This document shows, one piece after another, positions 1 to 10,072 of a DNA stretch of 64,000 nucleotides. A model generated the notes under the pieces. The model worked only from the letters and a program-made list of their open reading frames with translations, ran no database searches and had not been told where the DNA came from. This stretch comes from Oenanthe sinensis (taxonomy: Eukaryota > Streptophyta > Magnoliopsida > Apiales > Apiaceae), in the NCBI GenBank assembly GCA_028671895.1, contig CM053801.1, positions 40,242,836-40,306,835 of the forward strand, given 5' to 3'. Position numbers and translations under genes: made by a program. The first letter of the stretch is position 1. Each line of letters begins with the position of its first letter.

Positions 1-2340
1 TTATTCCTGAAAACCCATTTGATGCCAACAATAGATCTATTCTTTGGTCTTGGAACAAAAGTTCATACTTCATTCCTCTCAAATTCATTTAATTCCTCTT
101 GGATTGCAGTAACCCAATCTGCATCTTTAAGAGCATCTTCAACTTTCTTTGACTCTATCTGAGATAGAAAGTTATGATACAGACATTCATTCTGAGTTGT
201 TTTCCTTGTCTGAATTCTAGTATTTGGATCACCAATTATCAAGTCAGGTGTATGATCCTTGGTCCATTTTCTGATATAAGGAAGATTCCTTGAACTAGAT
301 TCTCCCCCATTATTTGTGGCATCATAAAATGATTCCTCAGTAAATGCTGATCCTCCCCCTGAAGTTGTGCTTACTTCAGAGTTTGGATTAACAGAGTTAG
401 AGTTATCAGAGTCTATGTCTGTTAGAGATTGATCAGACTCTAATATTTCAATCACAGAAGTTGTTCCAGTATTCTCTGTGGAGGATTAATTTTGCTCCCC
501 CTCAACATGTACAGTATCTTCATTTATAATCTCGGTTTCTTTAGAGTTTTGGGAATCAGAGTTTAGAAGACTAGTGTTTGTGTCCTCAGTGTCTGTGTCC
601 TGTGAATTTTCATTTTCAAATTTCAGACATTTTTGAGCTTGCTCATCATGCAATCTTGTGATCTTAGTTTTATCAATGGAGACATTTATGGATTCCATGA
701 TTGTTCTTGTTCTTAAGTTATACACTTTGAATGCCTTTAAAGAAGTTTTTGAGGTTGTAGAGTACCCAATAAAAATGCCTTCATCTACTTTCATTTCAAA
801 CTTCTTGAGTTGTTCATGATGTGTCTTTAGAATAAAACAGTTGCTTTCAAATATGTGAAAATACTTCACATCTGGCTTCCTTCCTTTCATCATTTCATAA
901 GGAGTTTTTCCATGCATGTTGATCAATGTACAATTTTGAGTAATGCAAGCAGTGTTCACAGTTTCTGCCCAGAAGTAAGTAGGAAGTTTTGCTGCTTCCA
1001 GCATAGTTCTAGCAGTTTCAATCAGAGTTCTGTTTTTCCTTTCAACTACACCCTTTTGCTGAGGTGTACCAGGTGCTGAAAATTGTTGCTTTATCCTTTT
1101 GGTTGTACATGATTGCTCTTATTCTTAAGTTGTAAACTTTGAATGCCTTTATCTACTTTCATTTCAAACTTCTTGAGCTGTTCATGACGTGTCTTTAGAA
1201 TAAAACAGTTGCTTTCAAATATGTGAAAATACTTCACATCTGGATTTCTTCCTTTCATCATTTCATAAGGAGTTTTTTTTATGCATGTTGATCAATGTAC
1301 AATTTTGAGTAATGCAAGCAGTGTTCACAGTTTCTGCCAAGAAGTAAGTAAGAAGTTTTGCTACTTCCAGCATAGTTCTAGAAGTTTCAATCAGAGTTCT
1401 GTTTTTCCTTTCAACTACACCATTTTGCTGAGGTGTACCAGGTGTTGAAAATTGTTGCTTTATCCTTTTGGTTGTACAGAATTCTTCTAGTGCAGAGTTC
1501 TTGAACTATGTTCTATTGTCACTCCTTAGAATCTTCACTTTGTGTGTTGATCCATTTTCAATCATAGTGATATGATCAAAAATGATCTCAGCTGTTTCAT
1601 CCTTCTTGGGTAGAAAGTATACCCAAGTGTATCTTGTATATTCATCAAATATCACCAGAGTATACTTCTTCTTTCCAATGGACATTATATTGACAGGACC
1701 AAAAAGATCAAGATGTAGCATGTGGAAGGGTTCTTCAATTGAAGACTCAATCTTGCTTTTGAAGGATGTCTTTCTCTATTTTGCCTTTTGACATGAATCA
1801 CAGACGCCATCAGGATGGAATTGAGCTTTAGGAAGACCTCTCACAAGATCCTTTCTCACCAGTTCATTTATATTTCCAAAATTCAAATGACATAACTTTT
1901 TTGTGCCAATTCCAGCTTTCCATTGAATTTGCTTTTCCAAGGAGACAGGTCAATGGTCCCTCAGAGTTTATTTCCAAGCCAGCTTCAACTAGGTTGTTAT
2001 GTCTGTGACCAATGAGAACCACTTTGCCAGTTTTTTTGCTTTCAACTTCACAATGTGTTTCATGAAATTTCATAGAATAACCTCTATCTGTCATTTGACT
2101 CACACTCAACAGGTTGTGCTTGAGTCCTTCAACCAGAGTTACATTTTCAATAATGACATTGTCAATCACAATATTGTCATATCCCAGTATTTTTCCTATG
2201 TTGCCATCTCCATAAGACACTGTTGGGCCAGCCTTCTCCTCAAACTCTGAAAGTAGGGATTTATTTCCAGTCATGTGTGCAGAACACTGTCAATCACTAG
2301 GATATTTTTCCTGTTTCCCTGCAATCATATTTGCAACTTA
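1..2340 (-). pseudogene. Element A pol fragment: protease, integrase, start of reverse transcriptase
   Basis: Read right to left on the minus strand. The first recognisable part is the protease/GAG-pre-integrase region (about 2280-1860), with the copia pattern of an MTG-containing protease segment followed by a leucine-rich block ending in HNLLSVSQ. The integrase core follows (about 1720-490), with HLDLFGPVN, the start of the DDE domain (IFDEYTRYTW) and the WAETVNTAC block. A Ser/Thr/Asp-rich linker (about 455-63) leads to the start of reverse transcriptase at the left edge. Several stops, frameshifts and a 0.4-kb tandem duplication break the frame. No intact product is possible. Confidence 0.8.
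703..1478 (-). repeat. Tandem duplication inside element A integrase
   Basis: Positions about 703-1108 and 1111-1478 are two head-to-tail copies of the same integrase segment. Both begin with a CTTAAGTTRTAMACTTTGAA block and end with a block reading GAAAATTGTTGCTTTATCC on the plus strand. The second copy lacks about 50 bases after GAATGCCTTT. Divergence between copies is low, so the duplication post-dates the loss of function or caused it. Confidence 0.75.
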
Positions 2341-3401
2341 ATTAGAGGCTTTGAGGACCCAAACAAGTTTGGATCCTTTCTTTTTAACATTGTTAAATTT
2401 TACAGCAGAAGTAACTTTATCAGAGTTTAAGTTAACAGAGTTTGTATCTTCAGAGTTTGGTTTTCTTCTGTCAGTTTTTACAACATACTTTTGTTTTGCA
2501 GCATACATAGAGGAAACAAGAGTTTTATTCAAATAAGACAAAAGTTCATAATAATTAAAGTACAGACTATGATATTCTTTACAAGTGTAAATAGAATGCC
2601 ATAAGCTACCACCATGAAAACAAGGATTTTGTGGCCTCTTGTCTGTTTCCTAACTTCTGATTTAGGTCTCTCAGGTTCCTTCTTTTTATTCTGTCCGCAG
2701 TCAATAGAAAAATGATTAGAATAGGTCTTTCTAGGTGCATCAAGAATATTCTTATAATCAGTCTCCTTAGATATTTCTACCTTTCCGTTCCTATTTCTTT
2801 TCACTCTTTTAGGCTTATTCTTATTAATGACATACTTCATCTTTTCCTTAAGCTGTTTTTGAGAAAACAAACCAATATTTATTGGTTTAACCTCTGACAT
2901 ACTACTTTTTTTGTTTTTGGAAGTGTTAGAAACCTTATCAGAAATGTTTGTTCCATTACTATCCCTAACAAAGTTAACAGATTTATTCAACTATTTATTA
3001 ACTCTTGTGTGTATCTTAGCAGTCTTTTTATTTCTTTTTTCACTATCAAACTCATAACCTAAAACAGATGTTCAGTTCTTGTCTGCTAAAATTTTCTGAA
3101 CCTTTTTACTAGAGTTTGTCCAGACTCTGAAGATTTCCTTCTATTTGGCTAATTTAGCTTTTAGATAAATTACCTGAATTTCTAACTGAGTTTGCATGTG
3201 TATAGCCCTTTCACAATCTTTCTTAGTATTTGACATGTGCACAAGTTCATATTCAAGGAAATCATTTTTAATAAATAATTTTGAATTTCAGATTTTAGTG
3301 TTTCATTCCTAAGAGATTGAGTCTTAAAATTAACATGCAAGGTTCTAATAAATGGTTTCAATTCATAGATATTATCAGTGTTTATGTTGAAGATTGAATC
3401 T
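2338..3401 (-). pseudogene. Element A gag C-terminal region, decayed
   Basis: Minus-strand open pieces at 3418-3182, 2990-2529 and 2541-2338 form the Lys/Asn/Ser-rich C-terminal part of a long copia gag. The last piece ends with a WVLKASN-like block, equivalent to the WVPKK block that ends gag in elements B and E. Stops and frame changes interrupt it. The coding sequence carries many copies of the TCAGAGTTT/TCAGAGTCT motif that also appears in A's LTR. Confidence 0.6.
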
Positions 3402-3406
3402 GGTAC
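3402..3406. repeat. Target-site duplication GGTAC, left of element B
   Basis: GGTAC sits directly left of B's left LTR and again at 14367-14371 directly right of the right LTR. The interrupted gag reading frame of element A reads on across the join. Confidence 0.95.
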
Positions 3407-4916
3407 TGTTAGGTCCAAATGATTGTAGAAGGGGGGGGGGTTGAATACAATCTTTAATAAATATTAAAATCTGTTTCAGATAATTTTTGATTAAACAATT
3501 TAAATTATTATCACGAAATAATAATCAAAGAAACACAGTTCAAGTAAAATACTTATATTAAACTTGAGGTGGGTTACAAGATTAAATCAGAAAATATTCA
3601 CTAATTTAGCTCTTAAAATTCTAGAGAGATTTTGACATTAAATGCTCTTGAATTTTTGTTTAAGCCGAATAGAATGTTAATAGAAGTACTGAATACTACT
3701 GACTTAATCTTCTATTTATAGGCAAAATCAGATGCTGGAGACTTTTTCCACTCGGGGAGACTTTCTGATCTCGGGGAGACTTTTTCTGGGCTTGAAGAGA
3801 CTTCTGGAATTAAATGAAAAATCATTTAATTTGTTGGGGAAGACTTTCGCAGCTCGGGGAGACTATTATAGTCTTGGAAGACTTTTGAACAAATTCGGGG
3901 AGACTTTTAAAATGCACGGGAGACCTTTTTAAAAAAGTCTTCCCGAGCAATTACCTGGTCGACTTACATTGATTTCTGAAGTGTATATGTTCTGCCTTTT
4001 TCCTTTTTGATTTCATTCATTTTTTTTTGTTTCTTTTTCTTTTTTTTTTTTAATTAAAACTCAGGGAGACTTTTATAAAGTACGAGAGACTTTTATAAAA
4101 AGTCTTCCCGAGAACTACATTGCCGACTTGAAATGTTCAGATCAAATGTATATGTACTGACCATTTCCCCTTTTTTTTGTTTTCAATTTAATTTAAATTC
4201 TATTCCTTTATTATATATCTTATTAATTAAATTAATTCCTTTTGAATTAATCTAAGTAAATAGGATACATAATAAATTATCTTTGATAATAGAATTAAAT
4301 TAAAGTCTTCTTCATTCTAAAATAATTCTAAATTAATTAATTTCTTAATCAATTTAAGAAATAAATTAATTCTGATTGAATTAATTTACCAATTAAATTA
4401 ACTAAATAATTTAATCAATTAATAGAGAATTAAGTTAAAGTCTTGACTCCACGACTCTTGATGATATAATCTTAAATCTTCTGTCTTCACATTAATTGTC
4501 TCTAGCTGACCACTTCTTCTGTAATAAAGAACCTTCTCTGTATTTTGCCAACACTCCGTGTACTGTCTGGTTCACGAGTGATTCACAACAAATAAAAATT
4601 CTTCACTTGACTTTTATAATGGTTCACTTCTGCTCCTTCTGACTTGACTATATTTGTTGTCACACAAAATTGAAATCTTCTGACACTGTAGTTTCTTCAA
4701 ACTTAAATACTCCACTGAGGCATGATCAATTAAATTGAACTTCTTTCAATGTAGTACTGCTTCAAGTCTGTAGATTGACTTTGATCTTCTTTTTCTTGTC
4801 AGATAATACCTGCTGAAGATTCATGTGACAGATAATATATTTACTTACAAATTATCTATGTTTGCGTTGAGTTGTCATCTCTCTAAACAAATAGGCTTCT
4901 AAACATATGCCTTTCA
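3407..4916 (-). repeat. Element B 3' LTR
   Basis: 1510 bp. On the minus strand it runs from TGAAAGGCATATG to GGACCTAACA, i.e. TG...CA. It contains about ten spaced copies of a motif like CTCGGGGAGACTTTT, mostly at 3736-4110, partly also as its reverse complement. The 66-codon open frame within it is a by-product of this repeat structure. Confidence 0.95.
3736..4112. repeat. Irregular GGGGAGACTTT repeat cluster in element B LTR
   Basis: Repeated CTCGGGGAGACTTTY units, with inverted copies AAGTCTTCCCGAG near 3937 and 4098. The direct and inverted copies could pair in RNA. The same cluster lies in the other LTR at about 13185-13562. Confidence 0.8.
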
Positions 4917-4930
4917 ATCTCCCCCTATTT
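4917..4930 (-). other. Polypurine tract of element B
   Basis: On the minus strand this reads AAATAGGGGGAGAT immediately before the 3' LTR. It is the usual second-strand primer site of this retrotransposon group, and the same tract occurs beside the LTRs of E, F and H. Confidence 0.85.
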
Positions 4931-6933
4931 GTTTGTTAAACAATAACAAGCAAATCACTAGAGGATAACTCAACTAACAAACAAGAAAAAGATATAACAA
5001 TAAAACTTGTAAATAAACAAACTTAGTTCTGGTTTATATTAAACATTACCAGATTCAAACATTAATGATAAATACAAGATAGTTGTTCCTCTAGACTGAA
5101 CAAATAGAACAAAGTTCTATCTTGACTTACCTATCATTACCAGCTTCAGAAGTATCAACTTCACCTCCTCATAGAATTTAACTTTTGTGACTAGGTGTCA
5201 TTGGTACATCTTCAGTGGCTGGTTTCTCTGGATTAGATTGTACATTTCCAGATTTCTTGAGTAACTGAAATGAAAGATATTCGTTCCTTTAGCATTGAAC
5301 ATATTATACAAGTAGTATTATCTTCATTTCTCAGACTCATCACTACTCCCCCTTAGGATGGCAGGGATGAAGTCTTGTTCTCTTCTTATTACCACTTCTC
5401 CTCTGTTTCTCCAACTCCTGTCTTCACTTCTCATCCAAGGTGAATTCATTCTCTCATTTCTTGAATTATCCAACCATTTTAATAGAGGTAACAACAGACA
5501 TGGCATACATACAGCATTAAACCATCACAGATATAAAAAATGCAAACTATGACATGTTATGCATTTTAGAAAATCCGGTTAATCCTATATACAAGAATCT
5601 TCTAAAATCAAATGGAATAGAAGAACTAATAAATAATCATTAGTTATATCCAATCCAAGCATGTTGTTATATACCCCCTTTTCTTATTCAACAATGGAGT
5701 AATCCTCTTCTAGTAAAAAGACTTTGTTCAACAATTCTCCACTTTGGATCTTGTTCAACACTTCTTCCTTTTTGGATCTTGTTTAAAACTTCTCCCCCTT
5801 AGTTGAGTAATCCTCTTCAGAATCCTTAATATCAGAAGAAATTTATTTCCCCTTAGTTGAGTAACATTAGAAATCTGTAACAGGGAATTGAGAATGTGAT
5901 TTGGTAATTGTGCTAGTGTGTGATTTTACTTTGTGTTTCTCACAAGTGTTTCACTCATATACTCTCTAAGTGTTTCACTCATAGAATGTATATTTTCACT
6001 CTTTCTCACTTGTGTTTCACTCTTTTCTCACAACACTGTTTCTCTCTCAGTACGGATGACATAGTCTTTTGTACCTGCAAGAAAGATCACCATAGCCCCT
6101 TCAAGAGAGGTCACTGGTGGTGCAATGGGGTTTCGTAAATCCCCGTCCTCAATTGAATCCATTAAAATATTTGACTTTGAAAACTGAATTGCTTCAGGAA
6201 TAGATTCAATGAGTTGCTGATCATCTAAGATGATCTATTCCGTTAGGAATCCAGATATATTCCATCTGGGGAGGGATACAAGGATCTATAATGTAGCAAA
6301 TGATCCAAATTTCCTCCTGACGCCTGTGAAGGCATGTTGATTCAGTCAGAATCATCAATCATTCTCCCTTCCTTGATATGGAAGTTTAGAATAAATGCTT
6401 CCGTCAATTCATCCTTAGTGTGTGACAATCCTTACAGTGCATTTGAATATTACATATATGGTTTGCAGTGTTTGAGAGTGTCCAGATGAAGTTGACTCTT
6501 TACAAATGGCCTTGGCTGACAGGCCGAATTCAATAGACTCATCATGTTAAGATGACGAACCTAGTAACAGTTTTGCCATTTACAAATGTATACCCTTTTG
6601 AGAGGATATAAATTAGTTAGCAGTTGCCTTGGTTTCAATTACATATTTTAATTAGAGGCAGAGCTGCTGGAACACTCATAGATACTTCTCTTATCTAGTG
6701 CACTGGAGGCACTTACTCTCTCACCCTCTTTAGTTGATCAAACTTTTCTTTTCAGTGGTTTAGTAGATGAAGTTGAATCTGTTTGAGTGTTTGTGGTTCT
6801 ATGATCTGTGTTAGAGATTAAAGGTTTTCAATCCCTTGATCTTGTCCTATAGCCACTGAGGGCTCAATATATCAATTGTAATATTTTTATATCAATTGAT
6901 TAGAGAATATATCAAGATCGAGATTACCTGCTT
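4931..6933 (-). other. Element B region between pol and 3' LTR, no intact gene
   Basis: Two kilobases of internal sequence where related elements carry a third ORF. Only short open pieces remain. One minus-strand stretch near 5340-5470 reads as a charged EKQRRSGNKKR-type tail in one frame, perhaps a remnant of a third ORF. A GTGTTTCACTC repeat occurs about five times at 5938-6032. Further PPT-like CTCCCCCTTAG runs occur near 5346 and 5794. The stretch 6050-6930 resembles no domain I know. Confidence 0.5.
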
Positions 6934-9900
6934 TTACCTCGAGTCGATTGCTCTTTTTCGGCAGGACACAGATCTGATATCTATGTGCTTTGTCCTCGTG
7001 TGCTGTACAGGGTTGTTGGAGATTGCAATGGCACTTGTGTTATCACATAAAATAGGAATTTTATTTAACACAAAGCCATAATCTCTGAGTTGATTCCTTA
7101 TCCATAAGATCTGAGCGCAACAGCTTCCCGCAGCAATGTACTCAGCCTCTGCTGTAGAATTGGAAACTGTTTGCTGTTTCTTGCTGTACCAGGAAATCAA
7201 TCTTCTCCCTAGGAATTGACAGCTCCCTGAGGTGCTCTTCCTATCAACAACACTACTTGCATAATCAGAATCTGTATATCCTATTAGATTAAAACCAGAT
7301 TCTTTAGGGTACCAGATACCAAGATTAGGTGTACCCTTAAGATATCTTAAGATTCTTTTCACAGCAACAAGATGAATATCTCTAGGATCCGCTTGGAACC
7401 TTGCACATATACAAGTGGCATACATAATATCTGGTCGGCTTGCAGTTAGGTAAAGTAGAGATCCAATCATACCTCTGTAGCTTGTGATGTCTACCTTTAT
7501 TGAGTTTTCACATACTCCAAGCTTGACAGCTGTAGATGAGGGAGTTCTTGCAGATGCTGAATCTTCCATGTGATACTTCTTCAGAAGTTCTTTAAGGTAC
7601 TTGGACTGACAAATGAATATTCCATCTATTCTTTGACTCACTTGAAGTCCAAGAAAGAATTTCAGCTCTCCCATTAAGCTCATCTCATACCTACTCTGCA
7701 TTAACTTAGCAAACCTCTTGCACAAGTTATCATTAGTAGACCCAAATATTATGTCATCAACATATACTTGTACCATTATCAGATCATTATTGTGTTTCTT
7801 ATAAAATAAGGTTTTATCTATGACTCCTCTAACAAAAGCATTTTCAAGTAAGAATTCTGAAAGAGTGTCATACCATGTTCTGGGTGCTTGTTTGAGACCA
7901 TAGATAGCCTTGAAAAGAAAATATACAAAGTCCATGTGATCTGGATCTTCAAAGCCTGGGGGCTGTTGTACATATACCTCTTCAGCTAACTTTCCATTCA
8001 GGAATGCACTCTTCACGTCCATTTGATAAACTTTAAAATTGGAGTGAGCTGCGAATGCCAGAAACATCCTGATAGCCTCAAGTCTTGCAACTGGAGCGTA
8101 GGTTTCATCATAATCAATTCCTTCAGCTTGGGAATAACCTTTTGCAACCAGTCTGGCTTTGTTTCTTATTACAATGCCATCTTCATCCAACTTGTTTCTG
8201 AATACCCATCGTGTGCCAATTACAGTCTTGTCCTTCGGTCTGGGTACCAGTTTCCAAACTTCTTGAGATTCAAATTGATTGAGTTCATCTTGCATAGCAA
8301 TCACCCAATCAGGATCAGACAGTGCTTCTTCTATTTTCTTAGGTTCCATTTCAGATAGAAACCCAGAATAATTGCATTGATTCTGTGTAGCACCTCTTGT
8401 TCTAACACCAACATCTGGATCACCAATGATCAGCTCAAAAGGATGAGCTCTACTCCAAATTCTCTGACTTGGCAGATTAGATCTTGATGATTCGCCTTGA
8501 ATTTCATTGTGATATTGTGTTTGATTTGCTGATCCTTCATCTCCTCCCCCTGAATTGCTGCTAGGATCTCTTGATGAATCTCCTTGTGTGTTAGTGGTAT
8601 CTCCAGAGTTTTCACTATTTCCACCACTACCACTTGGATCATCAGCATTATTAACATTGTCGTTTCCTGTTGCAGCCTCAGGTTCGTTTTCATCATCTGA
8701 GTGTGAGTCTGGAATATTGTTGAACTTAAGAGTTTCAGATGGATCATCATTTTGGATGTTAGGGAATTTTGTGTCATCAAAAGTTACATTGACACTTTCT
8801 TTGACATGATGTTGATCAATAATATACACCCGATAAGATCTTTTAGAATAACCAACAAAAATAGCTTCTTGAGCTTTAGCCTCGAATTTTCCAATACGTT
8901 CTTCTCCATCTTTAAGAACAAAGCATTTAGCACCAAAAACATGAAAGTACTTGAGCGTTGGTTTCTTGTTGGCCATTATTTCGTAAGGTGTCTTCATTAA
9001 GTCCTTGTTGATCAGAGTCCGATTCTGGGTATAACATGCAGTATTTACAGCTTCAGCCCAAAAGTACATTGGAAGCCTTGATTCACTCAGCATAGTCCTT
9101 GCAGCTTCAATTAATGTACGATTCTTCCTTTCTACAACTCTATTCTGTTGCGGAGTTCTAGGCGCTGAGAATTGTCTTGTTATTCCCTTTTCAGCACAAA
9201 AGTCATTCAGAACTGCATTCTTGAATTCAGTTCCATTGTCTGACCTTATAGCTCTAACTGGAAGCTTCGAATCCAACTCAATCATTTTTATATGATCAAT
9301 CACCACTTGAGGAGTTTCATCCTTTGAGTGCAGGAATAAAACCCATGTATACTTTGAATAGTCATCAACAATCACCAAGGCATATCTTTTATGTGATATT
9401 GACATAACATTAACTGGACCAAATAAATCCATATGAATTAATTGTAGTGGCTCAGTAATACTAGATGTGTCAGTGCTTGGATGTGATGCTTTCTTTGCTT
9501 TCCCTTTCTGACATGCCTCACAAAGTCCTTCTTGTGTGAATTCCAATTGAGGCAGTCCTCTCACTAATTCTCTTTTGACTAGAGAATTAATAGATTTGAA
9601 ATTAAGGTGTGAGAGCTTCTTGTGCCATAACTAACTTTCATCTGACGAAGCTTTAGCATAAAAACAATTGACTTCATCTCTGCAACCTGAGTTCAGATCG
9701 GCTACGAACAAGTTTCCTTTCCTTACTCCCTGAAGAGCAAGCTTTTCATCCTTCTTGTGATAAATCAAACATCTCTCCTTCACAAAGTTCACTGTGTATC
9801 CCTTGTCACAAAACTGACTGATACTCAGAAGATTGTGTTTGAGACCTTCCACGAAAGATACATTATCAATGATGACATTGCCAGCTTCTAAACAGCCATA

Positions 9901-10056
9901 TCCCTTAGTCATACCCTTGCTGTCATCTCCAAAGGTAACTACTGGGCCAGCTCTCTCAACAACATTTGATAGCAGGGCTCTATCTCCGGTCATGTGTCGT
10001 GAGGATCCACTATCGAGAATCCAAATAACCCGGTTCACCTGTTTCACACCCTGCAA
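6934..10056 (-). pseudogene. Element B pol: protease, integrase, reverse transcriptase, truncated RNase H
   Basis: One minus-strand frame broken by a TAG at 9631-9633. Upstream of it (10056-9634) is the protease, with catalytic DSGSSRHMTGD, and the GAG-pre-integrase start. Downstream is the LWHKKL zinc-binding segment, then the integrase core with FVDDYSKYTW-like, RSDNGTEF and VVERKNRT blocks. The usual PQQNG reads PQQNR here. Reverse transcriptase follows, with the YVDD catalytic box, then RNase H with DSDYAS, AEAEYIAA and CDNTSA blocks. The frame leaves the family pattern right after KHIDIR and stops, so about 60 C-terminal RNase H residues are missing. The TAG looks like TGG (Trp) mutated once. 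Loss of the RNase H end suggests dependence on enzymes from other copies. Confidence 0.9.
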
Positions 10057-10072
10057 TCATCAAATGAGTCAG
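10050..10072 (-). promoter_or_regulatory. gag-pol stop cluster of element B
   Basis: The gag frame ends with TGA and meets two more TGA codons in frame before pol reopens at a TTGCAGGG sequence. The same TTGCAGGG-like junction is present in element E (about 42535) and element A (about 2315). It resembles a 3' splice site and could allow pol expression by splicing or recoding. This is inference from position and conservation only. Confidence 0.4.

Noticed and set aside
3732..3932. 66-codon open frame in the B LTR, repeated at 13182-13382
   Set aside because: Both copies sit in the LTR repeat module, the frame follows the GGGGAGACTTT units, and identical copies are due to the LTR pair, not to coding selection.
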